NCBI GenBank assembly: GCA_037074765.1
Contig: JBAMDO010000038.1
Span: 1-64,000, forward strand
Direction of reading: 5' to 3'
Source: Mansonella perstans
Lineage: Eukaryota > Nematoda > Chromadorea > Rhabditida > Onchocercidae
Length of the DNA stretch: 64,000 bases
The notes under the pieces are model-generated. The model was given only the letters and a program-made list of their open reading frames with translations. It ran no database searches and was not told the origin of the DNA. The position numbers and the translations under genes were made by a program. This document shows positions 48,670 through 61,338 of this stretch, one piece after another. How positions within the stretch are numbered: position 1 is the stretch's first letter; each line of letters begins with the position of its first letter.

Positions 48670-51600
48670 ATGGTCATTCGTCCTACGATTGAGAAATGGT
48701 CAAGGCAAGAGCTGGAAGATCGTTATCATTTTCTCTATCAGCAGCATCATAGCTTAAAAGGAAGTTACAATGAATTAGAAAATAAAATAAAACAGTAAGT
48801 TGATGTTATATGAATTGTGAAGTAAATCGAAACAGTAAAAAATAATTTTAATTAATTAATTTCACATTTTTTTTACAGGTCTAATGCAAAAATAAAACGT
48901 ATAGTTGTTAATGATAAACTTTGGGGCAGTGATGTAAACAATGATAAATTGATTAAAGAAAATCAATTGCTCAATAATAAAGTAAGTTGATAATTAAGCT
49001 TATACAATAAATTGGCTTTTGTATATTTTTTGCTTTTCTCATAAAAGTTTTTGAATTCTTAGAGTCAGATTGTATTAATAAATAAGAGTGAAATAAATTT
49101 GTAACTTTCTGATCTCTTTGAGTAATATCTAATGTCATTTAACTTTTCATCAAACATGACAAAATATGAGTGATATTTGATTGCAGTGCGATTGATTTAC
49201 TTTTAAAGTATCATTGTTAATGAAAAACAATTTAATTGTTTAGCATTTTTAATTTTAGTTAAAAAATTTGAAGCAGCAGGTGCTAAACTACACTAAGCCG
49301 GAAACATCAGCGCAATACTCACCATTTTCACGGGTTTGTTCTATTTTCATTGCAATAATTTTTGCTTTTTTTTTTGTAATAGTGATAATGCTTAATCTTT
49401 ATTAGGCCCGTACTGCTGCACAACGACCGCAATCAGCATTACCACGAAGGCGACCTAATCTGCTACATCAAACTGCCAACTCGCCATCACAATTTGTTTC
49501 CATTCAGGAAAGACCAGCAACAGATGTGCCAAAAGTTTCCGACAGGTAAAGTAAAGAGGAGTAACTAATGGAAGGCGACCTATATTGCCCTCAAACAAAC
49601 AATTTTTTGCATTCTTCTACAAAGCATATGAACGAACTATTTAGAAGCTAATAAATAACATTAATAAATATGTTAGTAAATTAGGAAAACTGAAAAAATT
49701 GTAAATTGCTTACGTCATCACTAATTAACCTAGGATAATTAAGGAAGTCATTGCTTCTGGAAAAGACGCTCTTTGTCAAATTGAATCGAGAATTAAAGCA
49801 AAAAGATGACGAATGCGCTTTGTTAAAATGCAAATTAAATACCATCCAACAGGTCTTTTTTCTTTTCATCCAAATATTTTTCAATAAATTTTTCAACTCT
49901 AAACTTTTTTATCTTTTCATGTATGTCAGATCACTGAATTAATTAAATTAACAATTAGATTTAGATAATCAATTGTAATTAATTAAATTATTAAAAAATA
50001 TGATTGAATATTTCTTACTGCGTTTATTTCGCATTTTATCACTTGATACGAAGTATTTTTGTTTCTTCAATAATTTTCAATATAATTTATATTGAAAATG
50101 ATAAAGAAATACAAATTTTTTCAAAGCTATTCAATAAAATTTTTTAATCGCTTTTTAATCAAAATATTTAATCAATTTTTTTCTTTAAATTTCATGTCAG
50201 TATTGCGATGTTTTTTCTTCCTTCACTATTTAGCTTTTAAATTTGTGACTGAATGATCGATGTTATAGCAATTGGCAAAGATTAAAGCGGAATATGATCA
50301 GTTATTGGAGCAATTTGAAAGTAAGCAAAATGAAGGAGTGAAATTGCAACGAAAATTAAATGAATTGTCACAGCGCAGTAAAGTTGATGCAAAAATTGAG
50401 AAACAATCAAACAGTGTTCAACTTATGGCAAAAGAGTTGGAAATGATACGAAAAGAGAATAAAATGTTGCATGAGGCAAATGAGAAACTCATACAAAAGT
50501 TTGTCTTTTATCTTTATAATTCGGAATGAAATTTCATATTCAATTTTTTTTTAAACTGTTGGTTGTGAGAGAAAAAAGAAAAGAGAAATATCAGAAAAGA
50601 AAAAATTTTGTGTTTATTGAATTGTATTTTTAACTAGATCAATAAATCACGCGTGTTATATTTGATTAATTAAAACAAATTAATTTTGCTAATTTTTTGA
50701 TTCCACGTATGGGAAGAAAGAATGAATGAATGAATGAATAAAAACAATATTTTTTCATCCATAAATTAATTGTAGTTCATTAACCATTGAACAATTAGCA
50801 ATGCAAGATGATAAAGATCGAGAAACGATGAATGATGGACGTGTATTGGAATTGGAAAAGCATTTGAATGAATTGCTTACGAAATATTCACAATTGAAAC
50901 AAAATTATCAAAACTTGACGCAAGTAAAATTGGAACTGGAAGAACGATTGAATGAAAGAAATGGTCAAATAATTAAGAAAGAGTTGATCAACGATAAGTT
51001 AGCCGAATCAAAAAATGAATTGATGAAAACAACGATGAAAGAGGATTCTGCAACAAATGATGTGTGTATTCTCTCAATAACAATTATTGATGACTAAGAC
51101 ATTTCTAGAATGACTGTTGAATAGGAAAATTCTGGATGAAAAAAGTGACTTAGATTTCGAATATGACATGTATGTTTCAGAAATTTAACAGAACAGACTT
51201 CAGTCTTGTGAAAGTATATGAAGATTTGACACGCATTATTGAAGCACATATTGTCGAAAGGTCAATGGATGATGATAATGAAAGGACAGAGCGACAAGAA
51301 AACATAGATAAGTAAGTAATTTTTGAAAAATTAGCTAAATTTAAACAGTTTAAATGGTTTTGATGCTATTCAGATGGCGAACGATGTATATGGAAATTTC
51401 TGGTGAACTTGAAAAGGTACGAAGTATGTTACTTATTCAGCATAATATCAATGAGCAACATCTTCAAGAGGTATTATTAATTTTCAATTTTCATTACGGA
51501 ATTTATGATAAGATATTATTGTAAGATTTTCACACTAAAAACTGAAAAGCACATTCTATCTGAAATTCGCTAACGAAATGACATTTTTCATATTTTATCT

Positions 51601-51942
51601 TTACTCATTAAATTAATTAAGTTATAAAGGAATGATTAGAAGTAAATGCAGTGATAATAAATGAAAGAGAGAAAAGATTGAATCAAAATACTTTCATCTA
51701 TCTAAAAATTTCATTCTGAATTATTAACAAAATAAATGAACGTTTTAAATTAAAAATTTCATATTTTTTAATTTCAGATAGCTTTATTAAATCAAAATTT
51801 ACAACTAACAAAAGCACAATCGGAATCTAAAATGAAAGATTTGATAGTGAAATTAAGTGAACGTGAAGCTGAAATTATAAACTTGGAAATGCGATTGAAA
51901 ACATTGGTGTATGACAATCAGATGCCGATTCTACGCGATACG
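48670..51942 (+). CDS. mks-5: mks-5 exons 1-10: N-terminal coiled coil
   Basis: Exons are 48670-48794, 48879-48981, 49259-49333, 49406-49545, 49744-49852, 50269-50498, 50776-51061, 51181-51311, 51374-51470 and 51778-51942 (residues 1-487). The start MVIRPTIEKWSRQELEDRYH and the following KIKRIVVNDK match the conserved RPGRIP1L N-terminus. Long heptad-rich stretches follow (QLAKIKAEYDQLLEQF, VLELEKHLNELLTKYSQLKQ, MKDLIVKLSEREAEIINLEM). Exon 5 uses a weak AATTAAG acceptor at 49743; the nearer CCTAG at 49733 leads to a stop. The exon 7 donor is the GTGTGT at 51062. Confidence 0.88.
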
Positions 51943-54900
51943 GTAAGTGATATTATTGTAATAATAACTGAAATTAGTCTGAATATTCCCTATCATAAAT
52001 GTGAAATGACTTTAATAAGTTCAAATTTAGTGTTGAAGAATTATGGAAAAAAAAATTTCTTATCATTATTTAGCATTTCATTTTAATCAAACTTAATTAA
52101 ATTTGACAATGGAATAATTTCATTTTTTACATCATCAGATTACATATTTAAAAATTTAGCACTGTTAAAGTTTTTTCAACCATTATCATCTCTACTATTG
52201 CTCTAATGCAATTATGCAAATTATAAATATAAAGCTATTAATTTTATCAATTTTCAAATTTCAATAATTTGCCAATTTTTAATTTTTATCAAATTTCAAT
52301 AATCTGAAAAAAAATTCACAGAACAATTAGACTGGTGTTTTTGTATTTTGAGATTAACAAAACAGAAAAGATGGAAACAAACGAGATGATGCTGCATTTA
52401 TCGAAAGTAGTACTGAGTACTGATGGCATAGCACAAATTGGTACTGCACGACCTGTTATTTTCCTGGCAATCGAATTTTATGATTTTGAACTGCAAACAA
52501 CTCCAATGTTGTGTGGACCCGAGTAAGTTCATGCAAGCAATGCAATATTTTCTGAGTCATTTCCAGTAATACTCAGTGATCACCAGTTCACCTCTGCAAT
52601 GATGGATGGTTCATTTGAGTATTTTGAAAACAAATTTTGTGATATATTGTATGCGCATTTTTTTTACATTGTTCATCGTGCAATGATTTTTAAATAAAAT
52701 GAAGACTAAGCTAAAATATTATAAATTATTGTAATGTAGCATTTACAATGTAAAAAAAAATAAATTAAAATTACTTTTGCATAGACTAAATAATCCTTGC
52801 CGTTGAGCTAACTTTCTTCACACAATCTTAATAATTCACATCGTTCAATTGAATTTTATAAATCTTAATAATTCTTACCATTGAATCAAACTTCCTTTAT
52901 ACAATCTTAATAATTTCCACCGCTGAATCGAACTTTTTTTAAACAATCTTAATTTTTTTTTTTTTTTGTTGCAGAAATATTTTGATTGCTAAATTATAGG
53001 ATACGATTAGATTTTTCAACAATTTATGATGTTGTTGTTTCAAATTTATTCCTTTATTATTTAGAAACAGTAAGTTTTTTTAAAAAACAAGTATGAAAGA
53101 ATGAAATAAAACTTAGTTGGATTGTAATTTATTTTAATTTGGATTTAATTTTAAAACTTTACTACTTATCATCAATTTTTATTATATTTTCTATTGCAAA
53201 AAAAAAAAAAAAAGGAATTTAGAATGGTATAACAATCGAAATGTATCATCCACGTGGTACCGATTATGTACTTTGTTCAATTGGTATTATTTCACTGAAA
53301 CAAATGCTTCACATGAATGAATTATACGGCGGTACACTTCAGATGAGATCTTTAAATGATGGCCGCTTATTTGCTACAATCGAATATGACATTAGCATAA
53401 ATTCGAAAATGATTAATGCATTAACTTTACAAAAAGTGAGTAAGAAACACTATTTATTAATTTGCATTAATTGTTATTGTCATTATTACTTTTTTTTTAT
53501 AAATTTATAATTTCAAATTGTTCAATTTTTTTTTTTTTTTTTTTGAGAAAAATGACATATAAAAGCATTTTAGAGGCAAAAGAGAAAAAAAAAATCTCAT
53601 TTACTTTTTTTATAAAGATGAGAAATCATTAAAGCTCTTAATTGGTATAATTAGATAAATAAGTAAGTTGACGAGTGAGAAAATTATTTCATGTACAAGT
53701 GTTTTAAGAATAAGTTGTGTATTTCTCTTTGATATTTATTTAACTTAAAAAATTTCATGGAATTTATTGACAATCAATAAAATTAATTTTACAGAGAAAA
53801 CTAACAGTGGTCAGTTCGGCTGCATTAACTAATACTGATGATTCGATCAATCATTCTATGTATAATGTATTAATTATTGACATTCAGCGTTGTGCCAACG
53901 TTGATAAGCTTATCAGTGGTGATTACTCATTTATTCTGTTGAGTAATCCGAATTGAATCCTTTTTGGAAACTTCATTAAAATTTCTCGTTCTACTATTCA
54001 ATTATTTTTTTGAATTTAATTCAATTAAAATTTTTGAATATTTTCAATTTTATTCAGATAATTATGTTCCAACAACTTTCATTTCTTATGAACTGTATGA
54101 TTATGATGTATGGCGAAGCGAATCTGTACCAAATAGTATTAATCCGGAATATAATGCTGTAAAATCATGGCTTTTAGCAACCGGAATCGATCTATGCAAT
54201 TTTTTACGTTCATCAGTAAGAATTTAAACAATATTATTTCACTCCAAATTTTAAAAAAATTGAAAAAAAAAGCCTAATAATATTAATAATTTATCATATG
54301 CTTATCACTGAATGGTTAATTTTATTTCTTATAAATTATTTAATTAATTATGAAATCTTAATGAGTGACATTTTATGACAAAGATGCATTGAATTAAATG
54401 AAATTTATCAATGGAAATTTTATGAGGAGTTAAAAATAGAATTCAGTTTCCTTTTTTTTAAAAAAATAATTCCTTAATTTCAGAATTTAACAATATTTGT
54501 TTTGGAGAAACAGCCAAGCAGTAGTGAAGAACGTCAAATTGGTTACGTCAATGTTGCACTTTATCCACTTGTTCATAACAGTGAAATTTCCGGAACATTT
54601 CCTCTTCTTTCGGTAAATCGTAAAGTGACATGTAAATTTGTAAATCTTGACGTAATGTATAAGGATTAGTTAGTTAAATATAATTTTTTTTTAAAAGTAT
54701 AACAAGTGGTTATGAAAAGGCTAGATTTCAGTGTCGGAGCACTTGGATGACATCATTTGTTTATGCAAATTACCTGCTATCATTTGCAGATGATAAGTGA
54801 TGTACCAACGGAAGCATCAATTGATATTTCAATACGCTGGAAATTTCCTTATCATGCTCCTGAACAGGAATTAGAATTGGTAAATATGGTAATTGTATTA

Positions 54901-57759
54901 TAGTTTTCTTTATTGAAATTTTCAAAAATTCGAAAAATTCAATACCTGAGAAAATTATCAAATTTTACTTCTGATCAATCGTTACTATGCTAAAGTTAAA
55001 GTTTAAAAATAAGTAAAACACATTTTTAGATTTTAAATTCTAATGATAGCATTAAAATTTTTTCTCCTACTAACTGCTTTTAATTTTTAAGGAAAAAGTC
55101 AAAAAGTTTTTAAGGAAAATGTCAAACAAAATGCTGCAACGATTGATACAACGAGGAGAGAGAAAGAAAAGCCGGTGAATAATGGTTGGTCTAATTTGAG
55201 AGATGATGAAGGCGAGGTAACTGAAGAAGAAATCATTGGGAAAAGTGACGCATTGAACCAATTGTCGCGAAAATATCGGAAAAAGTTGCGAGAGTAAGTT
55301 ATACAAAAAAAAAAAGAAAATTAAGTATTATATTTTCAATCATTCTCATTCTTTCAGTATGAAAAATATGAAGCCTGTTGACGATGATTTCCCTTTGCAT
55401 TTGGATTCCAGAAATGATGTCAAGAAAGTGATGCCAAAGGCTGTCGACATTATCATTGATAGCGTTGATAACTTAGAAATTAAGCAAACTCAACCTGTTG
55501 AAACGGTTTAGTTTTGTTCTTCGTTTTTTCTCTCGGAAAATTTCTGTTAATCATAGTATGCTTACTTGAAACTTGTAACTCAATCATTTTTACGAGTAAA
55601 CGGAAAATTTCAAAGCATGGAAAAATTTGCATGGAGAAAACTAGTGTAATTTATGATGTTAACTGAGTAAGTAAAGTTATGCAATTCAAATTTAATTACC
55701 GTATTCAATGAGATTTTATAATGAAAAATCAATGATGCAACTGATATGTATTTTATTACTAATTATTTTAATTATAATATTGTTGAATTAAGTTAACGTG
55801 AGATTTTAATTATGATAAAAAATACTGTCTTAATATTTTAATCATTTTATTTATAATTCTGTTCAGTAAATTAATTAGCATAACATTTTCTTGAAATTTA
55901 ACTAGGCATGAAAATTCTTCTTTCTTGTTTTTTTGTGTTATTTTTACTGTATTCGTCTATTAATTAATACTGCGATTTAGTGCCTTATCGCATCTATTAT
56001 AATTACTTTTACATAGCAGATCATTTCAATTGAATTCAGGATGAAATGATTGATCGACATAAGTCATCATTATTATCAGAAGAGCGAAGGAAAATCCCGC
56101 ATGCGGTTGAATTTGCGGATCCCATTTATCAGTCATATTCAGGTAAAATTATTTTTTTTTTAATTTTAAAATTAAAAATGATTTTAAAAAAAATATTTTT
56201 TTCTTTTAGCAGGAACGAGCAGCATGGATAGTAGTAGTTGGGCAGCAGATGAAGAGCAATTGATAGAAACCGACATTTCCATTGTTAGCGCTAAAAATTT
56301 AGAACTGGACGTGAAATTGCCCATTGCTAATGGCGATGATCTTAACGAGGTATAAACAGTTATCGTTTTTAAGTGTGCAAATATTTTTCATTATGTCATT
56401 TAAATAAGCAATAGAAAAAAATTTGGTTCTTCCTCTTTAAGAAAGAGCCAATAAATATTTAAATATAGAAGAAATTAACTGAACTTGTGATAATTTCAGG
56501 CCTTAGGCCTATCCCTCATTCTCCTTCTGCATCAGCCAATATTTTTGCAAAAATTTAAGCTGGCATAAATGTTCATAAAATTTTAATTCTATTTCTTAAT
56601 TCCTATTTCATCCCTTCAATTCTGTCCATATTTCATTTCTGAAATACGATTGAATTGTTGTTTAGAATTCAGAAGAAAAAAAAAAAATTTTCTTTTTAGT
56701 TTCCGCCAAATTACACTTACATTATGGAACTATTCTTTGGAAGCCTTCGTATTAGTGAACTTTCAAAGTTGATCGATCCTCAATATGACAACCAATCGAT
56801 CAATATAGAATGGAAACTTTTAGATTTTCCATTAGAGGAGTGTGAAATAACTGGCGGACCGTTGCCACTTCCACGTGATACACAAACTACGGCAGATTTT
56901 AACTTTCAAAAATGTCATTTCTTTCATATTGCTTAAATATATGTAAAAAGACTTATCAATTCAAAAATAATAAATTTCAAAAAAAAAATGAAAATAAGAT
57001 AAAACTAATAAGAACTTATTACAGCATATACATTAAATGATCGACAGTATCATTTGTTACGTCAATGGATTGAACATGGAAATAGGTAGGAAAAATTATC
57101 TCTAAAATTAGATGAATTATTTTTAAACTTTTCATAAGCGTAGGTAAATCATTTACATTCATTCGTGGATTTATTTCATTTAGGTTGGAGATTAATTTGG
57201 TAAGCAATGGAAAAAATTTGCAGTTAAGTGAAGATTTAGGCGTGGCGTACGTTGAACTAGGTGCGCAACACAATGCACAACAACAATTAATACGATGTAA
57301 GTATGGTTAATGATTTTTCCTCAAAAAAAAAGAAAAAAATTGAAAATTTATGTAACAATGAAAAATAAAAATAGATAAAGTGTTGAAGCCAATTATTTGA
57401 ATTTACAGAATTTTGAACTGAACTTCATGAAAAAGCAAATTTACGAATAGTTTTGATAGTAAATTCATCATCATTGACAATGATGATTTAACTATGAAAC
57501 ATTGGAAAAGAAAAACGAAAAAACTTTTCTTGTAAATTGATAATTTTTATTTTGCAATAATATTTGAAAATTCGGTTTTTATTTCTTCTCATCATATAAA
57601 TTGTTCAAATATTTGCGCAAACTCTCCAAAGACAATATGTAAATTTTTTTAGTTGATGACATAAATGGCACTGAAGTTGCAAATATTGATGTAAGCATAT
57701 CGTACGGCAAAGATTTATTGGAAAAACTTCAGGATGTTGAAAAAGTTTCAAAAAGTTAA
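48670..57759 (+). CDS. mks-5: RPGRIP1L / MKS-5 orthologue (whole gene)
   Basis: This gene encodes the transition-zone scaffold known as RPGRIP1L in vertebrates and MKS-5 in C. elegans, which recruits MKS and NPHP module proteins to the ciliary gate. Twenty-five exons join with matching phases into 1158 residues plus TAA. The order is coiled coil (1-486), two C2 domains (about 495-638 and 639-805), an acidic/basic linker (806-950) and the C-terminal RPGR-interacting domain (about 950-1158). The start at 48670 is the first ATG in the frame; an ATG at 48660 in another frame stops after ten codons. An AATAAA lies at 57867. Nematodes have cilia only on sensory neurons, so expression should be restricted there (inference). 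RPGRIP1 is the alternative name, but invertebrates usually have a single member. Confidence 0.93.
52353..54879 (+). CDS. mks-5: mks-5 exons 11-17: two C2 domains
   Basis: Exons are 52353-52522, 53000-53069, 53223-53435, 53795-53918, 54058-54215, 54484-54612 and 54790-54879 (residues 488-805). The first C2 contains FLAIEFYDFELQTTPMLCGP, SNLFLYYLET and MYHPRGTDYVLCSIGIISLK, which match the family signature around YDFE.Q.TP.. and the LA..G.I.L..LL. strand. The second has VLIIDIQRCANVDKLIS, ISYELYDYDVWRSESVPNSI and LTIFVLEKQPSSSEERQIGY. C2 domains of this family lack full calcium ligands and mediate protein contacts such as nephrocystin-4 binding. Exon 14 could end at 53918 or further on; the shorter form fits family length better. 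Confidence 0.9.
55115..56349 (+). CDS. mks-5: mks-5 exons 18-21: charged linker
   Basis: Exons 55115-55293, 55358-55505, 56040-56142 and 56213-56349 encode residues 806-994. The product is charged and without a domain at first (DDEGEVTEEEIIG, LSRKYRKKLRD), then SSLLSEERRKIPHAVEFADP and WAADEEQLIETDISIVSAKN, which begins the RPGR-interacting domain. Exon 21 has tandem acceptors TTTTAG|CAG|G at 56209 and 56212, predicted to add or omit one Ala. Exon 18 starts at a downstream TTTTTAAG because the earlier AAG gives a stop. Confidence 0.85.
56700..57759 (+). CDS. mks-5: mks-5 exons 22-25: C-terminal RPGR-interacting domain
   Basis: Exons 56700-56913, 57025-57085, 57184-57296 and 57653-57759 (TAA) encode residues 995-1158. 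The sequence NYTYIMELFFGSLRISELSK, NIEWKLLDFPLEECEITGGP and QTTADFNFQK follows the RPID pattern of an initial beta strand, LFV.Y.F....E TP and NF. It continues HGNRLEINLVSNG, LGVAYVELG and ANIDVSISYGKDLLEKL, a C2-like fold's last strands. In vertebrates this domain binds RPGR; nematode partners are not known to me. Exon 22 ends in phase 1 at the GTCATT donor 56914. Confidence 0.9.
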
Positions 57760-58063
57760 TTAAAAATTTAATTTATTTTTTTTGCAAAGAAGGAATCGAA
57801 TAAGCAAAAAAAGAAGACATCGAAGAAGAAAGGACTTATTTGTTGAATTTTGTTTTTTATTTACCTAATAAATTTTTTTTTCTCTTCTTCCTCATATATT
57901 TAACTAAAATTAGAAACTCTTATTTTTTTTAATTTTGATGAAAACAAATTAATACATTATATTTGTTAAAAGATAAAAAAGTTATGCGCTTCACGTGAAT
58001 CAATTTTATTTTGAATTTTATTTATTTTAGTTTCAATTAGTAACTAATTAATAAATTGAAGGT

Positions 58064-58098
<35 letters not shown>

Positions 58099-60081
58099 AA
58101 GGTAATAATGTAAATTTGCAGAGAATTTTCTAGACGCATGAAAATGCCCGGGAAAATATCAGTCATGAAAATTTCAACCATTTTGCTCTTTCATTTGTCT
58201 CAAATAAATTTTTCTTTTGCCATTTGATTTATTGTTTGAGTTCTATTTTTTTCTATTACTTTATTCCTAGTATATAGCCATTTCGTTATTCCAGAAACTG
58301 TTTTGTCCATGATGTTCAAATTAGCAGTTTTGCTTCTACAATTATTCAATAAATAATTTCAAATGATAATTACAGTAAGAATGGATAGGATTCATTTCTA
58401 TTTAGCTCTTACATATTTGTACATCCATATTTAGCTTTTACATTCCTGGATAAATGTGGGGTCATACTTATCATCGTTTGCCTCTTCTCAATTTATCTTA
58501 AACGAATTATATTCACTAGAAAGCGCTATTAATAATATTTTCATGGAGCATGTCAACTTTTTAATTGTAAAATAAATTAAAATTTGTGCTAAAACTGATT
58601 TTTTGAAGTTTTTCTCTCTTATAAATTATAAATGATTTTGTGAAGTGGCAGTTTTGTGAAGAAATGTGAAACTGTTATTTAATAAAGTGTTTGAAATAAT
58701 AATTAACTAATTTTTAGAAAAAAAGATCAGTATTGATTATATAAGCGAAGAGAATGTAAAAAGTTCACCTAAATTTTTCCTAATAATTATTACATAGCTT
58801 TTATAATACCAGTTATTTTTAATAATGATAAATAAAGCAAGCTTTGAAGATAGAGAGAGATAGAGTGAGCGAGTGGTGGTGTATTTTCTTTTAATAAGCA
58901 ATGCTTAATAAAAGAAATTATCAAAGTTATCGTCAGGAGTTATCACAAGTTTTTATCAATTATCAGTGGATTGTCAATGCAAGCCAATCTCATTAATTAA
59001 TTAGAAATTGAATATTTCAAATGAAATAGCATCATTTTTTGATGTATGACATATTTTTAAAATTTCGCCACTTCATTTACTATGATTCCTATTATCGCCT
59101 TGTAAATAGACATATTGTCAGTGTATTTAAGTATTTTATCGATAAGATGTGTATTTTATTCCAATTTTTAATCCATTCTGATTGGGAATCGAAAATCATG
59201 ACAGGTGCTGTAATCACTTGTGAAATTATTCAAAGTTCCCGCTAAGTGATATATTTGGTAAAATGATTTCATTTTGTGTTATTTTATATGATTCATTTTA
59301 TTTTCCAAAATGTTAAAAGTTGATAAATAAACATTTGTGAATATTTTTAAGCAGAGTTAAATTAACTTCGAATGACTGATACGGTTTAAGAACAAGTAAT
59401 CAATCATATTTCCAAAAAATTTTTTCGATTATTATTATCTTAGTTACGTTTACAGTCCTCCTAAATCATTTGAATTTTCCTGTTTTATTATAATATAATA
59501 TGTTGGAAGTTTATAATTTAATCGGAAGAAAAAAAACTTATCACTTATTGATATCTTATCACACGAGGATGTTAGCGTTCCCATTTAGGTAACGAATGAC
59601 AAATAAATTTGATATGCAAAGAAATATTTTAATCATCTGACCAGTATAGCTTCGATATTTCGTTTTTTTTTCACTTTTTTTTTTTGCTGGATCTCACGAG
59701 TTTGAATTATTTTTATGAGAATGATTACAGAATGTAAGTGCCAAAATAGACGCGCTTCTTTGCAAATCCATACTTATTTTGTACTTATTTTCACTGATAA
59801 TGACATTTAAATTCTTAGCAATTGTAAAATTTAAAAATTCAAAATTATCAGCTGAAAAATATCTCAAAGTGTTTATCATTTAATAAGAACATTAAAAACT
59901 GAGCGGAATAATTTCTAAATTTTACGGCAATGACTGCAAGATTTAAATTCTGTAAATTTTAAGTGAACTAAAAATTAAAATTTTTAATATACTAATTAGA
60001 ATGACAATTTTCCACTAATCTCATTGCTTCTTTTGTAGGTCACATTTTCATTTTCGTTGACCATTGTTTGGAAACATTTGC

Positions 60082-60108
60082 AAAAAAAAAAAAAAAAAAA
60101 AAAAAAAA
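60082..60108. repeat. Poly-A run of 27 bases
   Basis: An uninterrupted A tract, the longest homopolymer seen in the window. It could be a retroposed tail, but no source sequence or target duplication is visible. Confidence 0.85.
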
Positions 60109-60900
60109 CAATTGAGAAATAAATAAAAATATATATTATCATATTAACATTGTATTAATTCAAAAATTAACGTAAATATTAATATTACCTTAGTATGTAC
60201 ATATATGTTATGCTAAATTACATAGAGAATGATATGAAAGAAATTCTGAAGACCACGTTAATTAAATGTCATAGGTCAACTGAAATGGACAGACATAAAT
60301 CAAATGAATGATGATTTTTGTTGAAATCGAGAAAAGGAATAAGGATGATTTATGCTGCAATTGTTTATCATTTGTTTACATTAAATTGAAATTCCATCAT
60401 AATTGTTAAATTACGACAGATCGTTTTTCTTTTTCAGAACTAAGATATTTGGAAATATATTATTGAACAGAGAAAATATGAAATTAATGAAATTAACTTG
60501 AAATTAATTCCTCAAGTGGAGGATAAATTCAGTATATTAATGAAGCGGAAATATCATATAGTCACAGCAAAATTAATGATAGTAAATAAAATAAATATTT
60601 GTTTAAACATAACTAGCACTTCAGTATTTCAATATTTCAGTATTTCAATATTCAGTATTAGTATATTTCCGATTATAGGACTTCATGAATCATTTAAAAC
60701 AACAATTATCTGTCCATTTTAACCGTTTAAAATCGTATTCTTTAGATCATTCACTACACATGTAAAACCATTGTTCTGTAACAAATAACAAACATACTGT
60801 TAAATCCACGTTGATTTCACGTTAATTCCACGTCACATTCACATAACTCTAAATTACAATATGAAAAATACACTAATTTTAAAACATCTGAGAATGACGT

Positions 60901-61240
60901 GCGTCAAGTCCGTATTTTACGGTTATCCGGTATTTGGCATCTCGTGATCTAAATGTGCTTGATTTACGTTGTTCCATAACGAAATTGGATGTTGTATGAG
61001 ACTTTGTACTCGTAGCAATACTTTCATATTATTATCCAGAGTAATGCCCTTGACCTTTCACATTTTCCCCACGACCAAAAGTCCTACCGATATTACCTAG
61101 ATTTCAACTCGGACACAGCGTCAAGTCTGTATTTTACGGTTTGCCTATATTAGACATCCCGTGATTTAATGCGCGTGATTTATGTTGTTCCATAAGAAGT
61201 TGCGTGTTGTATGAGAATGTGTTCGTACAGTTACGCTTGA
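60901..61240. repeat. Diverged direct duplication upstream of pqbp-1
   Basis: The block GCGTCAAGTCCGTATTTTAC starts at 60901 and recurs as GCGTCAAGTCTGTATTTTAC at 61128, 227 bp later. Both copies continue with GGT, CATCTCGTGAT/CATCCCGTGAT, GATTTACGTTGTTCCATAA/GATTTATGTTGTTCCATAA and GTTGTATGAGA. Similarity extends about 115 bp. The region is less AT-rich than its surroundings. Confidence 0.85.
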
Positions 61241-61289
61241 TTGCATTACGTTTTGCTTCTTTATCAGAACTTTATTAATTTAATAATTT

Positions 61290-61305
61290 TTCTCTTTCAA
61301 TCCAG
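61290..61305 (+). promoter_or_regulatory. Candidate 3' splice site for the pqbp-1 leader
   Basis: TTTCTCTTTCAATCCAG ends at 61305, 33 bp before the pqbp-1 ATG, and no upstream coding exon is seen. This could accept a spliced leader or a 5' UTR exon; either is inference. Confidence 0.45.
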
Positions 61306-61338
61306 GATAACGTGACGCGAAAGCTGTTAATTATTGGA

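Larger units (their letters stand above)
57760..61305. other. Intergenic region between mks-5 and pqbp-1
   Basis: 3.5 kb, mostly AT-rich with poly-T (58075-58097) and poly-A (60082-60108) runs and a GA-rich tract near 58850. Short open frames on both strands have no recognisable product. From about 60800 the sequence becomes less AT-rich and contains a direct duplication. No RNA gene was recognised. Confidence 0.65.

Noticed and set aside
45471..61305. Operon linking mpz-1, mks-5 and pqbp-1
   Set aside because: All three are on the same strand, but the gaps are 3.2 and 3.5 kb, much larger than typical nematode operon spacing, and the functions are unrelated.
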